Below are positions 55,170 through 64,000 of a stretch of 64,000 nucleotides of DNA, piece after piece. Source of the stretch: Marinobacterium lutimaris (GTDB taxonomy: Bacteria > Pseudomonadota > Gammaproteobacteria > Pseudomonadales > Balneatricaceae); contig NZ_FNVQ01000001.1 of assembly GCF_900108065.1 (NCBI RefSeq), positions 2,046,001 through 2,110,000 on the forward strand, written 5' to 3'. The notes beneath the pieces are model-generated. The model was given only the letters and a program-made list of their open reading frames with translations, had not been told where the DNA came from and ran no database searches. The position numbers were made by a program, and so were the translations under genes. How positions within the stretch are numbered: the first letter of the stretch is position 1; each line of letters opens with the position of its first letter.

Positions 55170-57224
55170 TTACAGGTCCACCGCGGCCACGCAAAGGCGT
55201 CGGAACTGCTCTTCGTCGATGGGCCAGATGCACCATTCGGCATAGCCCCGCCAGCGCAGGTAATCTTCCACCTCTGTATTGTGAGCGGAAAGCACCATGA
55301 TCACGGGCAACCCGCACCAGGACATATGGGTGCGCAGCTGTTTGAGGTAGTTCACCGGGTCCCGGGCCACATCCACATAGACGATCAAGCCGAACACCAA
55401 TGCGTCCCGACGCAGAATCTCTGCCCCCTCTTCACCCGAATAGACGCGAATCAGCGGCCGGTCTATCAGCGAGCCGATCCGGCTGGAGACCTCATCATCG
55501 GCGCCAAACAGCATCAACCCCGGCTGTTTGCGCTGGAACACATTGTCACTGACAGAGCCCAGGGCATCACTGGTCACGGTAGGGTCGATCACTTTCCAGA
55601 AGCTGGCACCAAGTACCCGCGTCACCTCATCCACGGTAGTTAATCCAGAGGTGATTTCGTGCCAGGCCACGGTGGCCAGGCTGCGCTCAAGTTCCACGTC
55701 AGCAGAACGCAGATAGTTTTCGGTCCGCAGCAGACGTCGATCCTCATCACTAGGCGTGTAGACTTCGACCAGCGGTATGCGGCCTTTATAGCCGGTGTGA
55801 TTGCAGGCGTTGCAACCCACTGCTCTGAACGTTGGCTTCTCCTGAACCGCGTTGGCGAACAGAGTTTCTATCGGTGTCAGATCATCCTCAACCCGCACCG
55901 CACAAACCGGACAGACCCGTCGCACCATTCTCTGCGCCACAACAGCCGTGAGGCTGTCTGCTATCTGTCCCTGAGTCACGCCCAGGTCTACGAGTCGCTG
56001 CACGGTCCCAAGGGCATCGATCGTGTGCAGGGTCGAGAAAACCAGATGGCCGGTCATCACGGCACGCATCACCATGCTGGCAGTGGGTTCATCACGCACC
56101 TCACCGACCAGAATGACGTCAGGGTCCTGCCGCAGCATTGACCGCAGTACGGTGTCGAAGCTGCGACCATGAGCCGTATCGACCTCAATCTGGCTGATAC
56201 CTGGCAGGCTGTACTCGACCGGATCCTCCGCGGTCATTATGTTACGTTCCGGCGTGTTGATACCGGCAAGCAGGCTGTAAAGACTGGTGGTTTTACCCGC
56301 CCCGGTCGGGCCGGTAAACAGAATCAGGCCCTGGTTCTGGCGGCTTAAAAGTTCCAGCTGACGCTGCTCGCGCAACGGAAAGCCGAGACTGTCGGAGGAA
56401 AACTTGCGGTTTTTATCCAACAGGCGCAGCACCAACCGGCTATCGTCACGGCTGGGCAGTACAGAAACCCTGAGGTCGTAAAGCTGGTCGTCGACACTTG
56501 CGCTGAGGCGTCCATCCTGAGGTGTCGTATGGTTGGACGTATCCAGGCCCGACTGCGTCATCACATAACGCAGTACTGCGTCCTTTACCTTTTTAGGCAG
56601 GCTTGAGCCACGCACCATCAGACCGTCCACCCGATAGCGGATGAGTCCACCGCCAAGAAAATTCTGGATATGAACATCACTGGCGCGCATCTTGACGGCC
56701 TCGTTCAGTATCATCTTGGCAATCTGGCTGATCAGTTGATCAGTGTCCGCACTGACCTCCAGATCCTCATTGTCGATCCACAGATGGCGGGTTCCCAGAC
56801 TATCAAAAGCGGAATAGTGCAGGTTGAGTACATTGGCTATCTGCTCCGGCGGCGCAAACGCAAGCTCCGTCTTACGGCCGATGCTGAAAGCGATCTCCTG
56901 CTTTATGGTCTGATCAAAAGGGTTGCTGACCGCCGCAACCACCTGGTGCTCACCGATCTCCGCCAGCACCGCATGCAGCCGCCGCGCCGTCGATTCCGGT
57001 AACGGTATATCCTTGGTGGAGATCACCTGCTCGTTCAGATCCACCACCGGCACACCGCTGCTTTCCAGCAATTCGACCAGTTCGCTGCCCGGACGCGCCA
57101 GGGTTCGGCAGATGACGCTCCAAGCCTGTACCTGATCATCCGGCAGCTCCAGTGACTTGAGAGCCTCCGCTTTTTCCGGAACCGCCTTACCCAGGGTTAC
57201 CAACATCCAGTCCAGTGCAGACAT
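55170..57224 (-). CDS. GspE/PilB-type ATPase with a C-terminal receiver-like domain
   Basis: 684 residues. An N-terminal GspE-N-like region, then the secretion ATPase: Walker A TGPTGAGKTTSLYSL, Asp box EDPVEY, Walker B PDVILVGEVRDEPTA, His box GHLVFSTLHT. The zinc tetracysteine is CPVC and CNAC. The last 120 residues (GLMLFGADDEVSSRIGSL, then LIVYVDVARDPVN and VIMVLSAHNTE) form a receiver-like fold with degenerate acidic residues, an unusual fusion. It follows a pilin and a membrane protein gene. Confidence 0.92.
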   Translation of the reverse strand: MSALDWMLVTLGKAVPEKAEALKSLELPDDQVQAWSVICRTLARPGSELVELLESSGVPVVDLNEQVISTKDIPLPESTARRLHAVLAEIGEHQVVAAVSNPFDQTIKQEIAFSIGRKTELAFAPPEQIANVLNLHYSAFDSLGTRHLWIDNEDLEVSADTDQLISQIAKMILNEAVKMRASDVHIQNFLGGGLIRYRVDGLMVRGSSLPKKVKDAVLRYVMTQSGLDTSNHTTPQDGRLSASVDDQLYDLRVSVLPSRDDSRLVLRLLDKNRKFSSDSLGFPLREQRQLELLSRQNQGLILFTGPTGAGKTTSLYSLLAGINTPERNIMTAEDPVEYSLPGISQIEVDTAHGRSFDTVLRSMLRQDPDVILVGEVRDEPTASMVMRAVMTGHLVFSTLHTIDALGTVQRLVDLGVTQGQIADSLTAVVAQRMVRRVCPVCAVRVEDDLTPIETLFANAVQEKPTFRAVGCNACNHTGYKGRIPLVEVYTPSDEDRRLLRTENYLRSADVELERSLATVAWHEITSGLTTVDEVTRVLGASFWKVIDPTVTSDALGSVSDNVFQRKQPGLMLFGADDEVSSRIGSLIDRPLIRVYSGEEGAEILRRDALVFGLIVYVDVARDPVNYLKQLRTHMSWCGLPVIMVLSAHNTEVEDYLRWRGYAEWCIWPIDEEQFRRLCVAAVDL

Positions 57225-57226
57225 CT

Positions 57227-57637
57227 TTACTCTCTCGTCAGGAATACTTCACGGGCGACCATCGACCTGCTGCGATCGAGGTAATAAAGGAGATACCGAC
57301 CATAGGATTCTTCCACCACACCGATGGTCGCAACCAGCACCGGGGAGCTAAAGGGAGCAGTCATCGGAAGCCCCTCTATAAATCTCCGTTCCAATTCCTG
57401 CTGGGCCTCGTCATAAAGCGAGTCGATCTCCATGGCAGTCACAGGACCACCATGAATCCCCAGGGTTTTCATCCAATATCCCGCTTCATAGAAAACCAAG
57501 GCCACCACCACGCCCCAGAGCAACAGGGTGCTCAGTTTCTTGCCGGTGCTCGCACCTGTTGGCTTGATCGGCTTGGCACCGGGGCGAGCCGCCTCAGAGA
57601 GCGCGGCCTTGGAAATGTACTCATTTATATCTGCCAT
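57227..57637 (-). CDS. Hypothetical single-helix membrane protein of the pilin locus
   Basis: 136 residues. A Lys-rich cytoplasmic N-terminus, one transmembrane helix (about 36-56) and a periplasmic C-terminal part of about 80 residues. I do not recognise the family. It lies two bases before the ATPase gene and 45 bases after the pilin gene, so it is probably an inner-membrane assembly or coupling component (inference). Confidence 0.75.
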   Translation of the reverse strand: MADINEYISKAALSEAARPGAKPIKPTGASTGKKLSTLLLWGVVVALVFYEAGYWMKTLGIHGGPVTAMEIDSLYDEAQQELERRFIEGLPMTAPFSSPVLVATIGVVEESYGRYLLYYLDRSRSMVAREVFLTRE

Positions 57638-57682
57638 CCAACTGACCTCTGGCGATACCTGAAAACTAGGGTTGATGGGTGA

Positions 57683-58591
57683 TCAGCGCGGATACCAAAC
57701 ACCGTTAATAATTTCGTCGGGATGTGGACACATGGAGTAGTGACCCGAGTTGTAATAGTGCAGGTTGCCCTTATTGGTGTAGCAGGCCGCCGGTATCTGA
57801 GCAGGCGGTCTTGGCGTAGTGACAACAGACGTCGACTGCCCCGCAGGATTAGGGTTCTGCGAGTTACTGTTACTTCCCTGCTGCTGTTGCTGCTGAATGA
57901 CGGCAGCAGTCTGCGTTTGAGAGCCAGCATTACCTGCGGACGCAGTTTGAGTTGAAGTAGGTAACGGCTGAGGCTGAGGCTGGGGAGTCGCCTGAGGAGT
58001 CGCCTGCGGCTGCAGCTGCGGCTTTTGCTGCGGCGCCAGCTGAGGTTGCGCCTGGGGCTTGAGCGTGGGTTGAGGGTTCGGTTGCGGATGGGCCGCGACC
58101 TGCTGAGGTCCGGTACTTGTCTGATGCACGTGCAGAAGCGCCGTTGGATCAATCAGATAAACCGCCAGATACGCGCCCGGCCGAAAGGTATAAACCAGGT
58201 TATCAGGTAACTTGTAATGCGCTTCATCGACAATATGAGTGCCACGCTCATCGATGGGATAAAAAACCGCCACCGGATAGCCATTGGCATCCGACTTCAC
58301 CAATGACTGGAAATGCGGCACCAATAGATTGCCGGAATTCATTTTTAAAGGATCTGGCCACTTGTTGGATGGCGGTGGAGTCTGCAACTGATCGGGCCAG
58401 CCCGCAGTAGCGTTTTGCTCTGCACTCATCAGGCGTAGTGCATCGATATTGGTCAGCAGTTGAGATGCCTGTGCGGCGTAGATGTAATGCCGGTAGGCAG
58501 GGAGCGCGATAGCCGCCAGAATTCCGACTATGGCCAGGGAGATCATTACTTCAATCAGCGTAAAACCCGCCGATCCTATTCTTCTTTTCAT
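57683..58591 (-). CDS. Type IV pilin-like protein with Pro/Gln-rich middle
   Basis: 302 residues from ATG 58591; a GTG two codons earlier is less likely. Prepilin signal GFTLIEVMISLAIVGILAAIALPAY: cleavage between G and F, with Glu5 of the mature protein. The globular part (to about 165) is followed by a Pro/Gln/Ala-rich stretch (about 165-250) with a run of six Gln, and a C-terminal cysteine pair (AACYTNKG, YSMCPHPD), probably a disulphide loop. Much longer than a usual minor pilin. Confidence 0.85.
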   Translation of the reverse strand: MKRRIGSAGFTLIEVMISLAIVGILAAIALPAYRHYIYAAQASQLLTNIDALRLMSAEQNATAGWPDQLQTPPPSNKWPDPLKMNSGNLLVPHFQSLVKSDANGYPVAVFYPIDERGTHIVDEAHYKLPDNLVYTFRPGAYLAVYLIDPTALLHVHQTSTGPQQVAAHPQPNPQPTLKPQAQPQLAPQQKPQLQPQATPQATPQPQPQPLPTSTQTASAGNAGSQTQTAAVIQQQQQQGSNSNSQNPNPAGQSTSVVTTPRPPAQIPAACYTNKGNLHYYNSGHYSMCPHPDEIINGVWYPR

Positions 58592-58880
58592 CAGCACAGC
58601 GTCCAGAGGCAGATGTTATATATACGTCGAATGGGTCTGAAACAGATCTGGTTAAAACCTAATCACTAAACAGTATTGCAGCAAGTACTAAATCATTCAT
58701 TTCGCATATATTTTGCTTAAGCCTGATCTGGCTCCAGAATTGAATGCCCCTTCACCGGCGCCCGGTAAAAGCCTTTTAAATCAACTTTCCGAAAAAGCAT
58801 CCATTGGCCGTTTCATGCTGCAACATGCTGCCGCTATGTGCTTGCGCAGCCTCCCGGCTGACGGTACTCTGCCCCGCAAT

Positions 58881-59070
58881 TGCAGGTGCCCCGCTGCCAT
58901 TCCAGCGCGGTGGGGATAATCGGGAAGTCAGGTGAAACTCCTGCGCTGCCCCCGCAACGGTAACGAAAGCCAAGCGCCTCATCACCGCCACTGCAGCCTT
59001 TACGCTGTGGGAAGGCCTAACGCGCCGTCTATCCAAAGACACTTTCCAAGCCCGGAGACCGGCCTGCCAG
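58881..59070 (+). promoter_or_regulatory. Cobalamin (AdoCbl) riboswitch
   Basis: The B12-box elements occur in order: GCAGGTGCC (58882), GGGATAATCGGGAAGTCAGG, then CTCCTGCGCTGCCCCCGCAA and CGGTAAC, GCCACTG, GTGGGAAGGC, and finally CCCGGAGACCGGCCTGCC (59053-59070). This is a complete class I cobalamin riboswitch about 180 bases before the CobN-like start, so the operon should be repressed by B12. The remaining 58592-58880 holds no site I can name. Confidence 0.95.
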
Positions 59071-59249
59071 ATGACCGCCCATAGCGGTTATCTCCATGCG
59101 CATCAGGCGGGGTGTCCCTGAAACAGCATCAGTATCCGCGCCCCGGAAGACCCTTGCGTCTACCGCAGCGGAGAACCTGTATCTGTTCCAAGTTCCGACG
59201 GTTAATTCCAGTACTTGCCGGTGCGTGTAGATCTTATTCAGGAGTCTGC

Positions 59250-62200
59250 ATGCGCAATCGTTCATCTCTCTCAGCTGTTCCAGCCCTCACTATCTGGCTG
59301 ACAGCGCTGTTCTGCCTGCTCGCCAGTGCGATGTTCGGCCAGGTTCAGGCCGCCACGCACAGCGCCGTGGCGATCGTCTCAGACCGCTCAGCCCCGGTGA
59401 TGGCGGCCGGCGCCTACCGCTTTCTGGAGGATCATCCGGATGCGAGTATCCAGATCCGCAGCGTCGCCCAGGTAAACGAGATGGACGATGCCGCGCTGGA
59501 AGCGCTGATCTCACCGGCGGCAACGCTGATCTATGCCGGCGTTTTCGGCGCGCCGGTTGAGCGCCTGCTGGCTCTGCCTGTCCAAAGCGACCAGCAGCGG
59601 CTGGTGTTTCACAGCGACCGACGTCTCTATGACCTGCACAACGATGCCGAAGGTGGCCGCTTCACCGGGCTAGATGCAGAGACCAAAGAGAAGCTGTTCA
59701 GCCGCCCGCCGACGGATCAGCCCTTCCCTGCCTGGCTGGCGCAGCAGAAACAGGCACTGCCGCACTTTAACCACTGGCTCGACGCGCGCAGCTACTGGCA
59801 GAACCGCAACGCCGGCAATATCCACGCTCTCTGGCAACTGCTGCTGGACCCGACCGCTGAACCAGCCGCCGCCCAGGTGAATGCGCCAGTACGTGCCTAT
59901 CTCGATACCAGGCCGGTCAAACTGAATGAGCTGGCGGCGGCGATGGAAGATCGCGACACCCTGTTCGTGCTCGACCACCAGAGCGGCGATCTGCCCGGCA
60001 ACTGGAGCCTGCACCGCAAACTGTGCAGCCAGAGCGAGCTGCAGTGTGTGACGCTGCTGGCAGCCTGGGGCGCCGGCAGCGAAGAGGCCATCGAGCAGAT
60101 CCAGGCGCTTGCGCCCAAACAATCTGCCTGGACGATCCTGTCGGTGCAGGACTTCGTTATCGGTGGCGGCGAAGGTCGCGAAGCGGTCAGCGCCAGGCTC
60201 AATGAACTCAACGTGCCTGTGTTCAAGGGTATCCGAGTCGATGAATACAACGCCGACAGCTACGCGTTTTCCGCCAACGGCCTGCCCGCCGACTCCGTAT
60301 ATTATCGCGTCGCGATGCCGGAGCTGCAGGGAATCGGCCAGCCAGAAGTATTGGCACTCTCCACCCCAGCCAAAGTTGACGAGGTGACCGGCGCGCGCCT
60401 GATTCTTTCACAGCCCATCGACAAGGCGGTTGAACGTATTATTGGCCGCATCCAGCGCTGGCTGGCGCTGCAGCGCAAAGAGAATGCCGATAAGCGTGTC
60501 GCTATCGTCTATTACAACCATCCGCCGGGACGCCACAATATCGGCGCCGACAACCTCAATGTGCCCGAATCTCTGTGGCAGATTCTCAACGCCCTGAAAG
60601 ATCAGGGCTACGATACGGGTAACCTGCCGCAGTCGTCCGAAGCGCTGCTGGACCTACTGCAGGAGCGCGGCGTCAACCTGCCCGAGGACCGTCAGGCGCT
60701 GGAGCAGATGGCGCCGCTGGTCAAAGGCGTAAGCAGCGAGGATTACCGCCAGTGGTTTTCCACCCTGCCAGAGACGGTACAACAGGAGATGGTGCGCGGC
60801 CCCCTGGGTTACCTGCACACCCGGCTGAAGCCGCTGCTATCGAGCAACCGCGCCCAGCCTATCGACCCCGGTGTACACCAGGAGATGGCCACACTGATCC
60901 AGCGCAGCCTGGGCGATCTGCGCCACGCCCTCGACGGCGTGCGTGACCAGCGCCGCAGCCGCGCCCTGGATCTGCTCGATCAGCTCAAAGACAGCTACAC
61001 GGTTCTGCTTGGCGACGATCTTGCCGACGAGCAGCGCATTAACCAATGGCAAAACGCCGGCGAACTGGTCTCGGCGCTGGTTCATATGGGCATCGAGGGG
61101 ATGCGCGGCTGGGGCGAGGCACCGGGGCGCAGCATGATCTGGCAGGACCGCATGCTGCTGCCGGGTCTGCAGTTCGGCAACATCTTTGTCGGCCCGCAGC
61201 CGCCGCGCGGCTGGGAGCTCAACGAAGAGCTGCTGCACGCCAATATGACCTTCCCACCGCCGCACCAGTACCTGGGCTTTTACCACTATCTGCGCGACGA
61301 CTTTAAGGCCGATGCGCTGATCCACCTGGGCCGCCACTCCACCTACGAATTTCTGCCCAGGCGCAGTGTCGGCCTCGGCGAGGATGATTACCCATCCCTG
61401 GTGCTCGGCGACCTGCCCAGCATCTACCCCTATATCGTCGACGGCGTTGGCGAGGGTATTCAGGCCAAGCGTCGCGGCAAGGCGGTGATCATCGATCACC
61501 TGACGCCACCACTGGCGGTGACCGAGTTGTACGACGACCTGCTCAGCGTACGTCAGCTGATCGAAAGTGCCGAAGCCGCCAGCGATCCGGTTACCCGCCG
61601 CCGTGCGGTAGAGGACCTGCGCGAGCGGATCGATAGCCTCGGGCTGCGTGAAGAACTGATCGCCAGCATGGATGAAGAACTCAAGGTACGCGGTATCGGC
61701 TTCGATCAGGTCGACGACGAGTTCCTGCTGCATGAGGTCGGCCACTATCTGACCAAGCTGCAGGAGGCGTTCATGCCGCTGGGGCTGCACACCTTCGGTC
61801 GCCAGTGGGAGCCAGACGCCATCGACACCATGCTCTCCTCCATGGCGGACAGCGACAACATCAAACCCCAGTGGCGCGATAACCTGACCCGGTCGCCACA
61901 GCTGGAAATGGATGCGCTGATCAACGCCCTCAACGGTGGTTTTGTAGCGCCGGGCAAGGGTAACGATCCGATCAAGACCCCAGAAGCACTGCCCACCGGG
62001 CGTAACTTTCACGCTCTGGACGGCAGTCTGCTGCCGACGCCGCTGGGCTTCAAGCTCGGTGCCGAGCTTGCTGCCGATGCGCGCAGCAAGCCGATGACCG
62101 AGGCGGAACGGCTCAAGAAGGAAGCAGTCATCCTCTGGGCCTCCGACGCGGTGCGTGATGAAGGCGCGATGATCGGCTTCGGTTTCGATATGCTCGGCGT

Positions 62201-63662
62201 CACCCCGGTCTGGAACAGCCGCGGCATCATCAAGGGGCTGACACTGATCCCGCTGGATCAAAGCCGCCCGCGCCGTCACGATGTGCTGTTTACCACCTCG
62301 GGGCTTTTCCGCGATCTTTACGGGCGCCAGCTTAAGTGGCTCGATGAGGCAGTCCTGCTGAGTCTCGCGGCCAGCGAAGAGACCATTCGTCGCGACTACC
62401 CGGCACTGGACATCGCACTGACCGGCGCCCTGGCCCCTCTGGCTGAATACACAGCCGGCAATGAAACCCTGGAACAAAACCTGATCGCCGCCAACTGGGT
62501 TGAAGAAGCACGGCTGCTGCTGAGAAACCCAACGGCCAGCGCCTCCGAACTGGGCCGCCAGGCATCGCTGCGGGTATTCGGATCGGCACCCGGCGCATAC
62601 GGCGCGGGTGTGAACCGTCTGGTGGAGCGCTCCGGCAGCTGGCAGCAGCGTCAGGAACTGGGCCAGGCCTATATCGCCCGCCTCGGCCACGCCTATGGCA
62701 TGAGCCTGGACGGACTCAGCGCCCAGGATCACTTCAGCAACCAGCTCAGCCAGGTAGGCCGCAGCTATCTCGGTCGCGCCAGTCACCTGTACGGTCTGAT
62801 CGATAACAACGATGCCTTCGACTACCTCGGTGGCCTGAACCTTGCGGTGGAAACCGTCACCGGCGCCCCGCCCACCAGCTACGTGATTCAACATGCCGAC
62901 GCGGATAACGCCCGTCTCGACCCACTGGCCCAGGCGCTGGGTAGCGAGCTGCGCGGTCGCTTCCTCAACCCTCAGTGGATCAAACCGCTGATGGACGAGG
63001 GTTACTCAGGCGCCCGTACCATGGGGAGCGAATTTATCGAGTACCTCTGGGGCTGGCAGGTAACCAGCCCGGAGATCATCCAGTCCCGTGTCTGGGATGA
63101 GGTGAAGGCTGTCTACCTTGATGACCGGTTTGAACTGGGCCTTGACGAGTTTCTGCGCGAGGGGCACAACCAGCAGGTGCTGACCAATATCCAGGCAGTG
63201 ATGCTGGTGGCGGCAGAAAAAGGGTTCTGGCAGACCGATGAGGAAACTCTGAACCAGCTCTCCCGCGACTTTGCCCGCTCGATTATCGAGCAGGGTATTC
63301 CCGGCAGTGGCCACACCCACCCCGACCACCCGGTGTACCAGTTCGTCATGCCAAGGCTGGATACCAACAGCGCTCAAGCACTACAGCAGTTGCTGTCCAA
63401 CAACCGCATGCCCGACGTGGATTCTGAGTCACCCCTGGATAACCAGCCAAGCCATATTCAGGAGATCAGCCTTCAGGATCAGCAGGCTTCCGAGCCGGAC
63501 AGCGCTGACGCCGAGGCTGCGGCTGCGGCTGCGGATAGCAACGACACCACCCAGGCTCAGGCCCAGCCCAGCAACACCCTTGAGCTATCGGTGCTGATCG
63601 CCCTGGCGCTGTTGATCATGTTTGCCGGCCTGCTTCGTGGCCGCATGGGAGGAAAACGCTGA
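59250..63662 (+). CDS. cobN: Secreted, membrane-anchored CobN-like cobaltochelatase homologue
   Basis: 1470 residues from ATG 59250 (AGGAG site); the frame is open 46 codons further but that would run into the leader. Signal peptide 1-34 (cut near VQA), CobN/Mg-chelatase-H domain through most of the length (LSPNIYPYIVDG-like region reads LGDLPSIYPYIVDGVGEG, then QAKRRGKAVIIDHLTPPL), Ala/Asp-rich linker (about 1405-1440) and a C-terminal helix. The canonical HGTxEWLPGK site is HSTYEFLPRR. Location points to periplasmic corrinoid or metal handling, not cytosolic B12 synthesis. Confidence 0.9.
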   Translation: MRNRSSLSAVPALTIWLTALFCLLASAMFGQVQAATHSAVAIVSDRSAPVMAAGAYRFLEDHPDASIQIRSVAQVNEMDDAALEALISPAATLIYAGVFGAPVERLLALPVQSDQQRLVFHSDRRLYDLHNDAEGGRFTGLDAETKEKLFSRPPTDQPFPAWLAQQKQALPHFNHWLDARSYWQNRNAGNIHALWQLLLDPTAEPAAAQVNAPVRAYLDTRPVKLNELAAAMEDRDTLFVLDHQSGDLPGNWSLHRKLCSQSELQCVTLLAAWGAGSEEAIEQIQALAPKQSAWTILSVQDFVIGGGEGREAVSARLNELNVPVFKGIRVDEYNADSYAFSANGLPADSVYYRVAMPELQGIGQPEVLALSTPAKVDEVTGARLILSQPIDKAVERIIGRIQRWLALQRKENADKRVAIVYYNHPPGRHNIGADNLNVPESLWQILNALKDQGYDTGNLPQSSEALLDLLQERGVNLPEDRQALEQMAPLVKGVSSEDYRQWFSTLPETVQQEMVRGPLGYLHTRLKPLLSSNRAQPIDPGVHQEMATLIQRSLGDLRHALDGVRDQRRSRALDLLDQLKDSYTVLLGDDLADEQRINQWQNAGELVSALVHMGIEGMRGWGEAPGRSMIWQDRMLLPGLQFGNIFVGPQPPRGWELNEELLHANMTFPPPHQYLGFYHYLRDDFKADALIHLGRHSTYEFLPRRSVGLGEDDYPSLVLGDLPSIYPYIVDGVGEGIQAKRRGKAVIIDHLTPPLAVTELYDDLLSVRQLIESAEAASDPVTRRRAVEDLRERIDSLGLREELIASMDEELKVRGIGFDQVDDEFLLHEVGHYLTKLQEAFMPLGLHTFGRQWEPDAIDTMLSSMADSDNIKPQWRDNLTRSPQLEMDALINALNGGFVAPGKGNDPIKTPEALPTGRNFHALDGSLLPTPLGFKLGAELAADARSKPMTEAERLKKEAVILWASDAVRDEGAMIGFGFDMLGVTPVWNSRGIIKGLTLIPLDQSRPRRHDVLFTTSGLFRDLYGRQLKWLDEAVLLSLAASEETIRRDYPALDIALTGALAPLAEYTAGNETLEQNLIAANWVEEARLLLRNPTASASELGRQASLRVFGSAPGAYGAGVNRLVERSGSWQQRQELGQAYIARLGHAYGMSLDGLSAQDHFSNQLSQVGRSYLGRASHLYGLIDNNDAFDYLGGLNLAVETVTGAPPTSYVIQHADADNARLDPLAQALGSELRGRFLNPQWIKPLMDEGYSGARTMGSEFIEYLWGWQVTSPEIIQSRVWDEVKAVYLDDRFELGLDEFLREGHNQQVLTNIQAVMLVAAEKGFWQTDEETLNQLSRDFARSIIEQGIPGSGHTHPDHPVYQFVMPRLDTNSAQALQQLLSNNRMPDVDSESPLDNQPSHIQEISLQDQQASEPDSADAEAAAAAADSNDTTQAQAQPSNTLELSVLIALALLIMFAGLLRGRMGGKR

Positions 63663-64000
63663 TGCTTTCATCTTTCTCACTCAACCTGATGCACCAGATC
63701 ACCAGCCTGCTGCTGGAGCCGGTGGTCTGGGGCCTGGTTTTCCTGCTGCTGCTGAGCATCTGGGAGATCGGCCTCGCCTTTGGCGAGCGCTGGGGCGGTT
63801 TGCAACGCCTGCTGCACGGTGGCGATATGAGCACGGCCCTGGCGCAGGGCCGCCGCCGGATCGAACGGGCGGACTTCATCACCCGCCTGTCGCCGATGCT
63901 GGGCCTGATGGGAACGCTGATCCCGCTCGGCCCCGGCCTTGCGGCTCTCGGTGATGGCGAACTGTCGGTGCTGACCACGGCGATGACAGTGGCCTTCGAT
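63662..64000 (+). CDS. MotA/TolQ/ExbB-family proton channel protein (partial)
   Basis: The first 113 codons are visible; the gene continues past the edge. It starts at ATG 63662 overlapping the CobN-like stop as TGATG. One transmembrane helix about 20-38, a cytoplasmic loop, then TRLSPMLGLMGTLIPLGPGL, the second-helix pattern of ExbB/TolQ proteins. With the CobN-like protein it may form an energised envelope complex. CobN-like genes next to ExbB-like and DUF2149 genes are a known arrangement, and the next gene may be DUF2149. Confidence 0.85.
   Translation, partial: MLSSFSLNLMHQITSLLLEPVVWGLVFLLLLSIWEIGLAFGERWGGLQRLLHGGDMSTALAQGRRRIERADFITRLSPMLGLMGTLIPLGPGLAALGDGELSVLTTAMTVAFD

Noticed and set aside
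60837-62894. A 685-codon open frame antisense to the CobN-like gene
   Set aside because: GC-rich third positions keep the opposite strand open. The translation shows no domain and overlaps the CobN core entirely.

Overview
The window is a gammaproteobacterial chromosome segment, most like marine Oceanospirillales-type heterotrophs (Marinobacterium and relatives). The signs are a monomeric NADP isocitrate dehydrogenase, several polar amino-acid ABC importers, a sodium/solute symporter, NhaC, a B12 riboswitch, DUF5062/YejK/DUF808 housekeeping genes and Hup-type hydrogenase maturation genes. The lineage is an inference from gene content. I see no rRNA, tRNA, CRISPR array, insertion sequence or prophage.

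Layout. 1-7380: a tightly packed minus-strand operon for [NiFe]-hydrogenase maturation and regulation (hupD-F-G-H-I-J-K-hypA-hypB-hupR-hypF). The structural genes hupSLC are not in front of it. A sigma-54-like promoter and an upstream palindrome precede hupD. Divergent from it is a PAS histidine kinase whose phosphoacceptor and ATP-site motifs are degenerate. 9.1-14.8 kb: isocitrate dehydrogenase, then a minus-strand triad of outer-membrane barrel, small periplasmic binding protein and HAMP-PAS-GGDEF diguanylate cyclase. 15.1-18.2 kb: a polar amino-acid ABC importer. 18.5-20.6 kb: a chemoreceptor with a FliA-type promoter. 20.8-23.1 kb: a LysE exporter divergent from a MocR regulator around a perfect 22-bp palindrome. 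23.2-26.4 kb: DUF924, a DUF6544-like protein, cyclopropane fatty acid synthase and a small ABM-type monooxygenase. 26.4-28.5 kb: a second MocR regulator divergent from an FMN-binding protein. 28.6-31.7 kb: a second amino-acid ABC importer that shares a RutR-like operator with the first. 31.7-42.4 kb: mostly housekeeping and transport (LysR, DUF2798, FAD oxidoreductase, TfoX, Dgt, GNAT, YejK, NhaC, PyrC, DUF5062, MFS). 42.5-44.2 kb: a membrane protein, an FNR-box-preceded small Cys protein and YtoQ. 44.3-47.8 kb: LysR, a Na+/proline-type symporter and a DUF1989 protein. 47.9-50.6 kb: an amidoligase plus class-I glutamine amidotransferase pair with an SGNH esterase and a quinol monooxygenase-like gene. 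50.8-55.1 kb: UDG-family protein, GNAT, DUF808, a three-domain lipoprotein and flavodoxin. 55.2-58.6 kb: a small pilin-type locus whose GspE/PilB ATPase ends in a receiver-like domain. 58.9-64 kb: a cobalamin riboswitch followed by a secreted, membrane-anchored CobN-like chelatase and an ExbB/TolQ-like protein that runs off the edge.

The most unusual system is the last one: an envelope-located CobN-type chelatase coupled to a proton-channel-type partner under B12 control. The amidoligase pair, the degenerate hydrogenase-linked kinase, the GspE-receiver fusion and the FNR-preceded small protein follow. Short tandem duplications around translation starts recur (30.33 kb, 50.22 kb), and a related 15-bp tandem repeat lies at 48.54 kb.
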